A stretch of 64,000 nucleotides of DNA from Modicisalibacter sp049808615. GTDB taxonomy: Bacteria > Pseudomonadota > Gammaproteobacteria > Pseudomonadales > Halomonadaceae. This document shows positions 46,469-56,111 of this stretch, one piece after another. Where the stretch lies: contig NZ_JBNCAN010000013.1 in the NCBI RefSeq assembly GCF_049808615.1, positions 1 through 64,000 of the forward strand, written 5' to 3'. Numbering within the stretch: the first letter of the stretch is position 1; every line of letters begins with the position of its first letter. A program made the translations under genes and the position numbers. The notes beneath the pieces were generated by a model that did not search any database, was not told where the DNA came from, and was given only the letters and a program-made list of their open reading frames with translations.

Positions 46469-46942
46469 ATGCCGTTGTCCTCTTTCACCCGTGCCATCGC
46501 GCGGATCAGCCTGACGTTGGCGGCTACCGGGGCCGCCAGCCTCGCGGCGCTCGTGGCCTATAGCGTGTTCATGCGCTGGGCGCTAGGCAAGCCGCCACAC
46601 TGGGCCGAGGAGCTGCCCCAGCTGATCCTGGTCTGGACCACCCTGCTGGCGGCGATCGTCTGCACGCGTCATCGTTCCCACCTCAACGCCGGGCTGTTGC
46701 CGCTGCTGGTGCGCTCCAACCGGGTGCGCCACCTGGTGGGCCGCGTGACCGACCTGCTGCTGCTGCTCATGCTGCTGTTGCTGGCCAAGGCCGGCTGGGA
46801 CCTGGCGATGGTGACCATGTCACAGACCACCACCGCCTTACAGATTCCCGCCGGTATCGTCTACCTGGCGGTACCGGTCAGTTGCGTCGGCATGGCATTG
46901 ATGCAACTGGAGCACCTGTTCACCCGTGGAGAAACGCCATGA
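46469..46942 (+). CDS. TRAP transporter small permease (DctQ type)
   Basis: A 157-residue four-helix membrane subunit with W-A-E-E-L-P-Q-L-I-L-V-W and the R-x-R-S-H-L-N-A motif typical of DctQ. It lies 5 bases after the binding protein and overlaps the large permease by 4 bases. Confidence 0.9.
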   Translation: MPLSSFTRAIARISLTLAATGAASLAALVAYSVFMRWALGKPPHWAEELPQLILVWTTLLAAIVCTRHRSHLNAGLLPLLVRSNRVRHLVGRVTDLLLLLMLLLLAKAGWDLAMVTMSQTTTALQIPAGIVYLAVPVSCVGMALMQLEHLFTRGETP

Positions 46943-48225
46943 CCCTGGGCGCACTGACCCTGATTGGCGTATTCGCGCTCGCTATTCTCGTCGATATTCC
47001 CATCGCTTTCGGCCTGATCCTGTCCGCACTGGCCTACCTGCTTTTTTTCGGGGCTGCGCCGATGATGGTGTCGGCCCAGCAGTTCGTGGCTGGCATGGAG
47101 AGCTTTACCTTGTTAGCCATCCCGCTGTTCGTGATGGCCGCCCAGTTGATGAATCGCGCCGGCTTGACTCAGCGCCTGGTGCGCCTATGCATGGCGCTGG
47201 TCGGCGATATTCGCGGCGGCCTGGCGGTGGTGGCGGTGCTCGCATGTATGCTGTTCGGCGCACTCTCGGGCTCTGGGGTGGCCGATGTCATCGCCATCGG
47301 CAGCATGCTGTTGCCGGCGATGCACAACAACGGCTACCACAAGGGCTTCAGCAGTGCCCTGGTCGGCACCGCCAGCTCGATCGGCACAGTGATTCCCCCC
47401 AGCATCGTGATGATCGTCTACGGCACCACCTCCAATACCTCGGTGGGCAAGCTATTCATGGGCGGCATCGTTCCGGGGCTTTTGCTGACCACAGCCCTGG
47501 TCGGCGTTGCGCTCTACGTCTCGCGCAAGCATGGTTGGGCCGGTGGCAAGGCCGTCGAACCCGGCGAGCGACGGCGTGCCTTCATCGGCGCCCTGCCCGC
47601 GCTTCTGGTGCCGGTGCTGATCATCGGCGGCATCCGATTTGGTGTGTTCACCCCCACCGAAGCCGCCGCCTCGGCGATTCTCTATGCGCTGCTGGTCGGC
47701 ACCCTGGTGTATCGCAGCCTGGGTCTGCGCGAAATCGTCGACAGCCTGGTCGCCACCGCCGAGACCAGCGGCGCCATCCTGTTGATCATTGGGGCCGCCG
47801 GGCTTTTCGCCTGGGGACTGACCTACGAGCAGGTGCCTCAGGCGATCGCCGCGCTGATCGGCGAGTTCACCGACAGCCGTTACAGCGTCCTGTTGCTGCT
47901 GACGGCAGTGCTGCTGGTGCTCGGCTCCTTCATGGAAAGCATCGCCATCATCATCATCGTCACGCCGATCGTCATGCCGCTGCTCAGCCAGTATGGCATC
48001 GACCCGGTGCATTTCGGCGTGCTGCTGACCGTCAACCTGGCCATCGGCGCCAACACCCCGCCGCTGGGGGTGGACCTGATGGCGGCCTGCCGCATCGCCG
48101 GTATCAGCGTCATGGAGTCGTTACGCCCACTCATGTTGATGATCGGCGCCATGTTCGCCGTGCTGATGCTGATCACCTTTGTGCCCGAACTGGTGCTTTT
48201 CCTGCCCAACCTGATGGACGGCTAA
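46939..48225 (+). CDS. TRAP transporter large permease (DctM type)
   Basis: A 428-residue membrane protein with about 12 helices forming the Na+-driven translocation pathway. Signatures include P-L-F-V-M-A-A-Q-L-M near residue 60, G-S-G-V-A-D-V-I-A-I-G-S near 112, and V-I-P-P-S-I-V-M-I-V-Y-G. The ATG at 46939 overlaps the small subunit stop (ATGA). The three TRAP proteins are a complete set. Confidence 0.92.
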   Translation: MTLGALTLIGVFALAILVDIPIAFGLILSALAYLLFFGAAPMMVSAQQFVAGMESFTLLAIPLFVMAAQLMNRAGLTQRLVRLCMALVGDIRGGLAVVAVLACMLFGALSGSGVADVIAIGSMLLPAMHNNGYHKGFSSALVGTASSIGTVIPPSIVMIVYGTTSNTSVGKLFMGGIVPGLLLTTALVGVALYVSRKHGWAGGKAVEPGERRRAFIGALPALLVPVLIIGGIRFGVFTPTEAAASAILYALLVGTLVYRSLGLREIVDSLVATAETSGAILLIIGAAGLFAWGLTYEQVPQAIAALIGEFTDSRYSVLLLLTAVLLVLGSFMESIAIIIIVTPIVMPLLSQYGIDPVHFGVLLTVNLAIGANTPPLGVDLMAACRIAGISVMESLRPLMLMIGAMFAVLMLITFVPELVLFLPNLMDG

Positions 48226-48228
48226 GCC

Positions 48229-48966
48229 ATGTCACCTCACGAACAAGCGATCCCGAGAAGTTGGCTATTCGTCCCCGGTCACGATCCGGCACGTCTCGAT
48301 GCGGCACTGGCGTCGGGGGCCGAGGCCATCGTCGTCGACCTGGAAGAGTTTACCCCTGCGGCGGAGCGGGATAGCGCCTGTCAGGCCTTTCCTGCCTTCG
48401 CCGAGCGCTGCAGGCAGCAGAACTGCCGGCCCATGGCGCGTATCAATCGTCTGGACCGAAGTGGAGCAGCAGAACTCGAGGCCCTCATTAAAGGCGCTCC
48501 GAGCGCGATCTTTCTGCCTCAGGTGGAAAATCCCCAAGCACTAATCGATCTGTCCCAAACCCTGGACGATGTCGAACGTCGCTACGGTCTGTCGCCCGAG
48601 CAGGTGGGCATCGTACCGACACTGGAAAGTCGACTGGCAATCGATAACGCCAACGCACTTCTTCAGGTACCGCGCCTCGCCGCCGCGCTGATCGGCACCG
48701 GCGATCTTGCCCAAGACCTTGCTCAAAGTCTCGGTCTGTCGACGGCTGAAGCCGTATCCAGATTGCGCCCCTATCGCCAGCGGTTTCTTGAAGCTTGTCA
48801 TTGCGCTGGGTTGCTCGCCATCGATGGTCCCTGGCCAATGTCCGAGGGCTTCATCGACGACCAGGCCTGGGCCATCAGGCAGGGCTTTCGCGCGCGTTGC
48901 GTGACCGATCCCGCTCAGATTCCATTTCTGCATGATGCCTTGTCGGCGCAGCTCCAAACCGAATAA
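48229..48966 (+). CDS. HpcH/HpaI or CitE-like lyase
   Basis: A 245-residue TIM-barrel protein of the CitE/HpcH superfamily: R-S-W-L-F-V-P-G-H-D at the start, D-L-E-E-F near residue 38, A-R-I-N-R-L-D near residue 70, the metal Glu in P-T-L-E-S-R, and G-T-G-D-L-A-Q-D-L with its Asp. These enzymes cleave or form C-C bonds of acyl-CoAs or 2-oxo acids using Mg2+. Slightly shorter than typical CitE. Three bases behind the TRAP permease, so it likely acts on the imported compound. Confidence 0.82.
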   Translation: MSPHEQAIPRSWLFVPGHDPARLDAALASGAEAIVVDLEEFTPAAERDSACQAFPAFAERCRQQNCRPMARINRLDRSGAAELEALIKGAPSAIFLPQVENPQALIDLSQTLDDVERRYGLSPEQVGIVPTLESRLAIDNANALLQVPRLAAALIGTGDLAQDLAQSLGLSTAEAVSRLRPYRQRFLEACHCAGLLAIDGPWPMSEGFIDDQAWAIRQGFRARCVTDPAQIPFLHDALSAQLQTE

Positions 48967-48993
48967 GTCATGCTTCATCAAGAGATAACCACT

Positions 48994-50721
48994 ATGTCTC
49001 ACGCCACGCTTCCACTTCGTAATGGTGGTCAGATACTGGTCGACCAGCTGCGCCGTCACGGCACCCGCCGCGTCTTCCTGGTGCCCGGAGAGAGCTATCT
49101 ACCCTGCATCGACGCCCTAAACGAGCATCGCGATGCCATCGAACCCATCGTCTGTCGCCAGGAGAGTGGCGCCGGCTATATGGCCGAAGCCTACGGCAAG
49201 CTGACCAACGAGCCCGGAGTATGCTTCGTCACCCGTGGGCCCGGGGCCACCAATGCCTCGATCGCCGTACACACCGCCTATCAGGATTCGACGCCGATGA
49301 TCCTGTTCATCGGCCAGGTGGGGAACGATTTCATCGAGCGCGAAGCCTTCCAGGAGATCGATTACCGGCGCATGTTCGGCCAGATGGCCAAGTGGGTCGC
49401 CCAGATCGACGACACCGCTCGCATCCCCGAATACATTGCCCGAGCCTATGCCGTGGCCAGGAACGGCCGGCCCGGTCCGGTGGTGCTGGCCCTGCCGGAA
49501 GATACCCTGTGGGGCGAGGCGCGGGTCGCCGATGTCGAACCACGCCCGCGGGTGCACGCCTACCCCAGTCAATCGCAACTGGCAGCGCTGCAAGAGCGTC
49601 TGGAAGCCGCCGAACGCCCCTTCCTGCTGGTCGGCGGCAGCGGTTGGACCCAGGAGGCGCAGCAGGCAATTGCGGAGTTCGCCGAGCGCTTCGCGCTGCC
49701 CGTGGGCGTGGCCTGGCGTCGCCTGGAATGCGTCGACCCTCGCCGGGAGCAATACGTTGGCCATGTGGGGAATGGTATGCACGCCGCCCTGCGCGAGCAG
49801 CTCGAAGCCTGCGATCTCGTGATTGCCGTCGGCACGCGCATCGGCGAGGCCACCAGCGAGGGGTATAGTTGGATCGCCTCGCCGGTGCCCCGCCAGGCGC
49901 TGATTCACGTCTATCCTGATCCCGAGGAACTCGGTCGGGTCTATCAACCGAGCCTGGCCATCAATGCCGACGTGGTCGGCTTCGCGACGAGCCTGGAGAC
50001 TCTGGTGCCACGTCAACCGCCGCGCTGGACGGCCACCACCCAGGCCGCCCGTCGCGCCTACTTCGACACCCTGGAACCGCAACCGGCCCCAGGCAAACTT
50101 AGCCTCGACTGGGTCAGCCACACCGTGGATCACGTTCTCGATGGTCAGGGGTGCATCAGCGTGGGGGCCGGCAACTATGCGCTCTATCCTCATCGCTATG
50201 TGCGCTTCGGGGGGCTCGGCACGTCGCTGGCCCCCACCGTCGGGTCGATGGGCTACGGCCTGCCGGCGGCGATCTCGAGCAAGCTCGAACACCCCGAGCG
50301 ACCGGCGATCTGCTTTGCCGGCGACGGCTGCTTCCAGATGAATATGCAGGAGCTGGGCGTGGCGCTGCAGTATCGTCTCGGCATCGTGGTGTTGGTATTC
50401 AACAACGGCATGTGGGGCACCATTCGCGCCCATCAGGAGCACGACTTTCCCGGGCGCGAGATCGCCCTGACCTTCACCAACCCGGAATTCGCCACGCTCA
50501 TTCAAGCCTACGGCGGTCACGGCGAGGTCGTCGATGACGATACCGCCTTCGAGGATGCCTTCCGCCGGGCCCTGACCTTCACCGAGCAGGAGCGCCTGCC
50601 GGCGCTTATCGAACTACGCTATGACAGTGACGGCATCGCCCCGGGCCAGCGTCTCAGCGCGATTCGAGAGACGGCACTCGACCGCCACCGCACCCAACCG
50701 ACAACGGGAGCCACACCATGA
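48994..50721 (+). CDS. Thiamine diphosphate-dependent enzyme (acetolactate synthase-like)
   Basis: A 575-residue ThDP enzyme with the three-domain layout. The catalytic Glu is in V-C-R-Q-E-S-G-A-G-Y near residue 50, G-P-G-A-T-N-A near residue 82, and the ThDP/Mg motif G-D-G-C-F-Q-M-N ... F-N-N-G-M-W-G near residue 445. It could condense or decarboxylate a 2-oxo acid; the exact reaction is unknown. ATG 48994 is preferred over 48970 on spacing and family start. Overlaps the next gene by 4 bases. Confidence 0.85.
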   Translation: MSHATLPLRNGGQILVDQLRRHGTRRVFLVPGESYLPCIDALNEHRDAIEPIVCRQESGAGYMAEAYGKLTNEPGVCFVTRGPGATNASIAVHTAYQDSTPMILFIGQVGNDFIEREAFQEIDYRRMFGQMAKWVAQIDDTARIPEYIARAYAVARNGRPGPVVLALPEDTLWGEARVADVEPRPRVHAYPSQSQLAALQERLEAAERPFLLVGGSGWTQEAQQAIAEFAERFALPVGVAWRRLECVDPRREQYVGHVGNGMHAALREQLEACDLVIAVGTRIGEATSEGYSWIASPVPRQALIHVYPDPEELGRVYQPSLAINADVVGFATSLETLVPRQPPRWTATTQAARRAYFDTLEPQPAPGKLSLDWVSHTVDHVLDGQGCISVGAGNYALYPHRYVRFGGLGTSLAPTVGSMGYGLPAAISSKLEHPERPAICFAGDGCFQMNMQELGVALQYRLGIVVLVFNNGMWGTIRAHQEHDFPGREIALTFTNPEFATLIQAYGGHGEVVDDDTAFEDAFRRALTFTEQERLPALIELRYDSDGIAPGQRLSAIRETALDRHRTQPTTGATP

Positions 50722-51974
50722 CCGATTCCCCGACATCAGTGCTGCGCATCGATGGCCAGCGTCTCTGGCAATCATTGATGGACCTGGCCAAGCTCGGCGC
50801 CACTCCCAAGGGTGGCAACTGCCGACTCGCCTTGACCGAAGAAGACCGCCAAGGCCGGGAACTGGTGACCGGCTGGCTGCAGGACGCCGGCCTGACGCTC
50901 CAGGTCGACCAGATCGGCAACATCTTCGCCCGTCGCGAGGGTCGTCGGAACGATCTGTTACCGGTGGTCACCGGCAGCCATCTCGATACTCAACCCACCG
51001 GTGGTCGTTTCGATGGCTGCTATGGCGTCCTCGCTGGCCTCGAGGTGATGCGCGTGCTCAACGATTGCCAGATCACGACCGAGGCCCCTCTGGAGGTGGT
51101 GATCTGGACCAACGAAGAGGGTTGCCGCTTCGTCCCGGTAATGATGGGTTCCGGTGTGCATACCGGTGTCATTCCCCTCGAGGATGCCCTGGCCGCCAAG
51201 GATCGTCAGGGCGACACGGTGGCCGCGTCTCTCGAACGCATCGGCTATGCCGGTGATCTGCCGGTCGGTGAACAGACATTCGGCGCCTATTTCGAGGCAC
51301 ATATCGAACAAGGGCCGGTGCTCGAGGCCGAGGGGCTTCAAGTTGGCGCCGTGACGGGCTCATTAGGGCTGCGCTGGTTCGATGTGATCGTGACCGGTCA
51401 AGAGGCTCATGCCGGCCCCACGCCCATGCCCTATCGGCGCGATGCCCTGAAGCGTAGCGCAGCATTGCTGGGAGAGATCCTCGAACTGGCCGACCCTTAC
51501 CAGCCGAATGGGCGGGTGACCTGTGGCGAATTCGATCTCTATCCCAATTCACGCAACGTCATTCCCGGTCAGGTCCGCTTCAGCGTGGATATTCGTCACC
51601 TGGAACCCAAGGTGCTCGACCGGATGGAACAGGCGCTGCGCGATGCCTGTGCGCGCCACGACGAACCCGGCAAGGTGACCGTCGAGCTACGTGATGTACA
51701 GCGCATAGCCCCCCTCCCTTTCGATCAGGAGTTGGTGGATCTGGTGCGACAGAGCAGCCAAGCGCTGGGGATCCCTTATCGCGATATAGAAACCGGCGCG
51801 GGGCACGACGCCGTGTTCGTCAGCAAAATAGCGCCTACAGCGATGATCTTCGTACCCTGCGAGGATGGCATCAGTCACAACGAAAGCGAGTACGCCAAGC
51901 CCGAGGACCTGGAAGCCGGGACCAATGTATTGCTGCACGCATTGCTTGGCAGAGCAGGCATTGCCGATGTTTAA
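50718..51974 (+). CDS. M20 family amidohydrolase (HyuC/AllC/AmaB type)
   Basis: A 418-residue dinuclear metal hydrolase. Ligands are seen in G-S-H-L-D-T-Q-P-T-G-G, D-G-C-Y-G-V-L-A-G-L, N-E-E-G-C-R-F and H-I-E-Q-G-P-V-L-E, with the late G-H-D-A-V-F-V and H-N-E-S-E. The branch includes N-carbamoyl amino acid amidohydrolases and allantoate/ureidoglycolate enzymes, so the TRAP substrate or its intermediate may carry an N-carbamoyl or amide group. ATGA overlap with the ThDP gene; last gene of the operon. Confidence 0.88.
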   Translation: MTDSPTSVLRIDGQRLWQSLMDLAKLGATPKGGNCRLALTEEDRQGRELVTGWLQDAGLTLQVDQIGNIFARREGRRNDLLPVVTGSHLDTQPTGGRFDGCYGVLAGLEVMRVLNDCQITTEAPLEVVIWTNEEGCRFVPVMMGSGVHTGVIPLEDALAAKDRQGDTVAASLERIGYAGDLPVGEQTFGAYFEAHIEQGPVLEAEGLQVGAVTGSLGLRWFDVIVTGQEAHAGPTPMPYRRDALKRSAALLGEILELADPYQPNGRVTCGEFDLYPNSRNVIPGQVRFSVDIRHLEPKVLDRMEQALRDACARHDEPGKVTVELRDVQRIAPLPFDQELVDLVRQSSQALGIPYRDIETGAGHDAVFVSKIAPTAMIFVPCEDGISHNESEYAKPEDLEAGTNVLLHALLGRAGIADV

Positions 51975-52002
51975 AACGAAATCTGGTGCACGAAACGTCT
52001 CA

Positions 52003-52974
52003 TTATGGAGCGGCGTCATCCAGCGACTTGAGGCCAGACGTCAGCCGCTCTTCCATCGGTACCTTGGCCATGGCATTGAGGAAGAACTCGAGGAAGGTCG
52101 ACTCGGCCGCACTGAAGCGCGCGTCGCTGTGCCACATCAGGTTCAAATCGATATCCGCCACACCGTCGTAGGGCGGCAGCGGCCACAGCAGCCCTTCGGC
52201 GATATCTCTTGCAACCAAGTGTTCCGGCAGACAACCGATACCCCAGCCGGCGAGCACCATGCGCCGTATTTCCTGAAGGCTGCTCGACTGCCCAACCACC
52301 GGCCCCTGAAGACCGTGTTGGGCACGGAACACCGCTAATGGCGACAGGACACCGTCGAGTTGCTCACTGCCAAAGGAGACATAGGCTTCATGCAGCAGAC
52401 TTTCCATCGGCAGGTTATGTCGTCCGAAGAGCGAATGACTGTGTCCGCAATAAAGACGATAGCGCTGCCGCGCGAGGACCTGACTGGTCAGATTCTCCGG
52501 GCACTGACGCGCAAGGGAGATACCAATCGCCCCCTGACGCTGCAACAAACCGTGCTGGACTTCCTGGCTGGACATGCCTTCGATGCCAAAGGTGATCTGG
52601 GGAAACTGGTGGTGGAAGCGCTCGAAGACGCTATCCAGGAAACGGCATTGAATGCCGGTAATGAACAAAAGCGAGACGTGTCCTGCCACTTCCGGGTCCG
52701 CTTCGCTCACCGAGGCGGCCAGACGCGCCACATTGGCGTAGATATCGATGGCCTCTTGATACACCAAATGTCCCGCCTGGGTCACTCGGAAGCGGTGGCT
52801 ATCGCGCTCGATGAGTCGTTGCCCCAAGCGCTCCTCCAAACGCTTCAGCGACAGGCTGACGGCGGGTTGGGACAAATAAAGCCGCACCGCCGCACGACTG
52901 ACGCTCTCCTCCTGAACAATGACGATGAAGGTGCGAAGCAGGTTCCAGTCGAGCGTATCGTGAATGGGCCGCAT
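52003..52974 (-). CDS. LysR family transcriptional regulator
   Basis: A 323-residue regulator. The N-terminal winged helix contains S-V-S-R-A-A-V-R-L-Y-L-S-Q-P-A-V-S-L-S-L (about 27-46), and the C-terminal effector domain is of the periplasmic-binding type. AAGGA sits 7 bases before ATG 52974. It faces the first TRAP operon tail to tail and diverges from the sodium symporter gene with 110 bases between. It is the only regulator in the island and the natural candidate to bind the shared element ahead of both TRAP operons. Confidence 0.9.
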   Translation of the reverse strand: MRPIHDTLDWNLLRTFIVIVQEESVSRAAVRLYLSQPAVSLSLKRLEERLGQRLIERDSHRFRVTQAGHLVYQEAIDIYANVARLAASVSEADPEVAGHVSLLFITGIQCRFLDSVFERFHHQFPQITFGIEGMSSQEVQHGLLQRQGAIGISLARQCPENLTSQVLARQRYRLYCGHSHSLFGRHNLPMESLLHEAYVSFGSEQLDGVLSPLAVFRAQHGLQGPVVGQSSSLQEIRRMVLAGWGIGCLPEHLVARDIAEGLLWPLPPYDGVADIDLNLMWHSDARFSAAESTFLEFFLNAMAKVPMEERLTSGLKSLDDAAP

Positions 52975-53084
52975 GAGCGATTCCTTGCAAGAGTGACACA
53001 GCACCAACCACAGTAAAGACAAGATCGTAACGACCAAGCCTTAGGACGTCACGTACTCGATAACCACGACACCAGGAGCTAGAT

Positions 53085-54509
53085 ATGTTCAACGAACGGG
53101 AAACTCTATATTTATCGGTCGTCGTCATACTTAGTGCGCTCTTCTTGATCGGCCTGGCCTACTATTTCTATCGACGTATCAAGACCTATGATGACTACAA
53201 CGTGGCCGGCCGTTCGACGGGAACCTTTCCGCTGATATGCACGCTAGTGGGCACCGCCGTAGGCGGCTCGACCATGCTAGGTTTCTTGTCTAAAGGCTAT
53301 CAGGAAGGGGTCGGCCAGATCTGGTTGCCCGGCGCCATCACCATCGCCGGCATATTACTGCTGGTATTCTTCGTTCAACGCATTCGCGACTACGGCGAGC
53401 GCTACAGTATGATCACCATAGCGGATTTCATGGTGAAGAAGTACGGCGACAACGCCCGCCTGCCAACCTTACTCAGCATGATTTGCGCCTACTCGGCGAT
53501 TACCGGTATGCAGTTCGTGGCCATCGCTACGGTCCTGAAGCTCGTATTCGGTCTTGAACTGGCTTACGGCATCGTGGTGACCTGGCTATTTCTGACCATC
53601 AAGACCTACCTGGGCGGCCTCAAGGCGGTCATCTGGTCGGATGCGATCCTGGGCACGTTGCAAACTCTGGGCGTGTTCTTCCTGCTTGCGATGGTTTATC
53701 ACGTGGCCGGAGGCTGGGAAAACATTACCAACAGCGACAAGCTAACGGATCAACCGGGCTTTCTTGAGGTGAGCGGCATTGCCCCAAGCGATCTGTTTGT
53801 CTACCTGTTAACCATCGGTGGCTACCAATTCGTGCGCCAGGATCTATGGCAACGCTTCTGGGCGGCCAAAAGCGCCAGGGCGGCCTACTCCAGCTACACC
53901 GTGGCGGTGGTGTTTACCATGCTGATCGGCGGTGCTGCGGTGCTGATCGGCGTGTTCGCCTCCCTCGGCCTGAACATTCAGCTCGATAATCCCGACCTGA
54001 CTTTCTATGCCGTGCTCGAGGCCACGCTGCCGTTACCACTGATTGCACTGATGATCGTCGTGCTGCTTTCCACGGTGGTGTCCTGTGCTGACTCCTTTTT
54101 CATTGCGGGGGCATCCTCGATTGCCAATGATGTCATCAAGCCACGGCTCAAGAACCAGGATGACCGTTTCCTACTGCGCATGAGTCGTTATTCGGTAATC
54201 GCCATGTCGCTGATCGCACTAGGCTTGGCGCTGTATGCTCCGCGTCTGGTCACGATCTGGATCCTGGGCAGTGCCATGCTGGTCTGCGGCGTGCTTATCC
54301 CTGCCCTTGTGGGTCTACTGTTCGATAATCTCAATCACCAGGCCGGTGTCGCCATCATGTGGGCGGGGCTAGTGTCGGCGGTAGTGTGGCAGGTACTCGG
54401 CCAGCCCTTCGGTGTGCATCCCGTCTTTATCGGCCTGCCGATCTCGCTGCTGATGCTGCCGTTACTGTTTCGTGGCCGCAATCTCGAACCTGCGACCCAA
54501 AAGCGATGA
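53085..54509 (+). CDS. Sodium:solute symporter (SSS family)
   Basis: A 474-residue transporter with about 13 helices. SSS marks: D-Y-N-V-A-G-R-S-T-G near residue 38, G-T-A-V-G-G-S-T-M-L-G-F, I-W-S-D-A-I-L-G-T-L-Q near residue 185, and S-C-A-D-S-F-F-I-A-G-A-S-S-I near residue 340. Na+-coupled uptake; ligand unknown. Divergent from the LysR gene, a layout that usually means regulation by that LysR protein. Confidence 0.9.
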   Translation: MFNERETLYLSVVVILSALFLIGLAYYFYRRIKTYDDYNVAGRSTGTFPLICTLVGTAVGGSTMLGFLSKGYQEGVGQIWLPGAITIAGILLLVFFVQRIRDYGERYSMITIADFMVKKYGDNARLPTLLSMICAYSAITGMQFVAIATVLKLVFGLELAYGIVVTWLFLTIKTYLGGLKAVIWSDAILGTLQTLGVFFLLAMVYHVAGGWENITNSDKLTDQPGFLEVSGIAPSDLFVYLLTIGGYQFVRQDLWQRFWAAKSARAAYSSYTVAVVFTMLIGGAAVLIGVFASLGLNIQLDNPDLTFYAVLEATLPLPLIALMIVVLLSTVVSCADSFFIAGASSIANDVIKPRLKNQDDRFLLRMSRYSVIAMSLIALGLALYAPRLVTIWILGSAMLVCGVLIPALVGLLFDNLNHQAGVAIMWAGLVSAVVWQVLGQPFGVHPVFIGLPISLLMLPLLFRGRNLEPATQKR

Positions 54510-54553
54510 CTCAGGAAAGCCGCCCCCGAAACATTGCCGGGAACATTAAGTGA

Positions 54554-54586
54554 CAGAGGCAGCGCTCAGTTCGAGCGCTGCCTCTG
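54554..54586. terminator. Bidirectional terminator, one arm inside the M20 gene
   Basis: CAGAGGCAGCGCTC-N5-GAGCGCTGCCTCTG, a perfect 14-bp stem. It lies 44 bases behind the symporter and includes the last six codons of the leftward M20 gene, so the two convergent genes share it. T-run short (TGTTGG). Confidence 0.7.
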
Positions 54587-55840
54587 TTGGTCAGGCCAGC
54601 GACATAGAAAGAGCGCATAAGCCTTGAGTGTATGGCGGATCGACTCGATATTGACGCACTCATCGATACCATGAATACGCTCGGCGACGGGACCATAGCA
54701 GGTGCCTGCAACCCCGGCGCCGACATGAAAGGCGCGCAGGTCAGTCGTGCAGGTCGCTAGAAAGGCTTCAGGCCGATCGCCATGCAAGGCCTCGTGGCAC
54801 TCGGAGAGTAAGTGTATGCCGGGATGTTCGAGATCGACGAGGTGCCCCTCGGAGCGAAAACCGTGAAACTCGACAACCAGGTTCTCTTCAGCCTCGCCCA
54901 GTTGGCGGTGGGCATCCTTCACCGTGCGTCTGACCCTCTCCATGATAGTGTCGGGCGACATGCCTGGGGGGAAGCCGATGCGCCCTTCGAGAACACCGTG
55001 GGCAGGCACGCTCGATGGCCAGTTACCACCCTCGAGCGTGCCGATGCCAAGATTGAAGGGATGCGTAAGCTCGTCGTAGGGAGCTTCTCGTGCCTCATTT
55101 AGCTCTTTTTCCAAGGTCTTCAAGGCGGGAATCAGAGCGATGAGTGTCTCGATCGCGTTGCTGCCCGCCGACGTATCAAGCACGTGGGCAGGCACTCCGG
55201 CGACGCGTAGCCGAAACCATAGCGCGCCCACCTGACCGGCATAGATTCGCGCCCCAAAGGGCTCAGGAATCAGCACGAAGTCGCCGCACAGGCCACGATT
55301 GATGCAGGCCAGGGCGCCGTTGCCCGTGCACTCCTCCTCGATGACGGTCTGCAGGGTCAACGGATGGTCGATTGTCACCCCCGCTTCTCTGACCGCCTGC
55401 ACTGCCATCACCATGGCGGCGATACCGGCTTTCATGTCGCCGGCCCCTCGTCCATAGAGCCAGCCATCTTTCTCCCAAGGCTGCCAAGGCGCCTGGGACC
55501 ACATGCCTACTGGTTCGGCCGGCACCACGTCGAGATGGCCGTTGAACACCAGATGGGGCCGCGAGGAGTCCGGGTTCAGGCGCGATACCAGACTGTAACG
55601 ACCCTCATTGGACCAATCGACCGGGGCGTGGTGTGGGTTCCTGTGCAGGGAAGGATCGTCCAGCGGCAAGTGCTCCAGCGGCAAACCGAAGTGCTTAAAC
55701 CATGCCGCCATGGCCTCGAGCGCGCCCTGCTCCCGGCCCAGCACACTGTATTGACTAACGAGATCCCGGGTCATGTCCAGGACCTGAGGAAAAAGCAGAT
55801 CACACTGATCCAATACTCGCTGTTCCGTTTGGCTCAACAT
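54566..55840 (-). CDS. M20 family ArgE/DapE-type deacylase
   Basis: A 424-residue dinuclear zinc hydrolase. Ligand motifs are F-N-G-H-L-D-V-V-P near residue 98, G-R-G-A-G-D-M-K-A-G near residue 130 and the catalytic E-E-E-C-T-G-N-G near residue 165. It removes acyl groups from amino acids or similar amides; the substrate is unknown. Start at 55840 begins the family. Divergent from the second TRAP operon over 271 bases, and placed between the two TRAP operons. Confidence 0.88.
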   Translation of the reverse strand: MLSQTEQRVLDQCDLLFPQVLDMTRDLVSQYSVLGREQGALEAMAAWFKHFGLPLEHLPLDDPSLHRNPHHAPVDWSNEGRYSLVSRLNPDSSRPHLVFNGHLDVVPAEPVGMWSQAPWQPWEKDGWLYGRGAGDMKAGIAAMVMAVQAVREAGVTIDHPLTLQTVIEEECTGNGALACINRGLCGDFVLIPEPFGARIYAGQVGALWFRLRVAGVPAHVLDTSAGSNAIETLIALIPALKTLEKELNEAREAPYDELTHPFNLGIGTLEGGNWPSSVPAHGVLEGRIGFPPGMSPDTIMERVRRTVKDAHRQLGEAEENLVVEFHGFRSEGHLVDLEHPGIHLLSECHEALHGDRPEAFLATCTTDLRAFHVGAGVAGTCYGPVAERIHGIDECVNIESIRHTLKAYALFLCRWPDQQRQRSN

Positions 55841-55962
55841 AAATCCTCCCCCGAATCGGCCTGTCCTCGCTCAACCAATGGCTGCCCTCGAGTGCTAGTC
55901 ATGGTGGCATCATGATACTCAAACATGGCAAAAAATTCGGACTTATACAAAAATCTTCTTGC

Positions 55963-55977
55963 ATAAATTTGGTAAAT
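55963..55977 (+). promoter_or_regulatory. Shared operator-like element, copy 2 (TRAP operon 2)
   Basis: ATAAATTTGGTAAAT, one base different from the 15-mer at 45359, sits 135 bases before the second binding-protein ATG. ATTAAAAATA follows 7 bases later. The AATTT-N3-AAATT symmetry fits a dimeric regulator. It also lies upstream of the divergent M20 gene. Confidence 0.5.
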
Positions 55978-56111
55978 TCAAAGCATTAAAAATAGAAAAC
56001 GCTAAGTCGCTGAATTTGTTTGACCCTCTTTTCGGGACATGACTATATGAATTTGACCCATACAGAGTGTTTCAAGACACCCGAAAGAACAATCACAAGG
56101 CGAGGCACATC

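Noticed and set aside
46926..48374. 482-codon open frame overlapping the first TRAP large permease
   Set aside because: Alternative frame of the permease gene; Arg/Gly/His-rich with no membrane segments or family features.
49117..50520. 467-codon open frame opposite the ThDP enzyme
   Set aside because: Antisense shadow of a well-supported gene; no recognisable motifs and no ribosome binding site.
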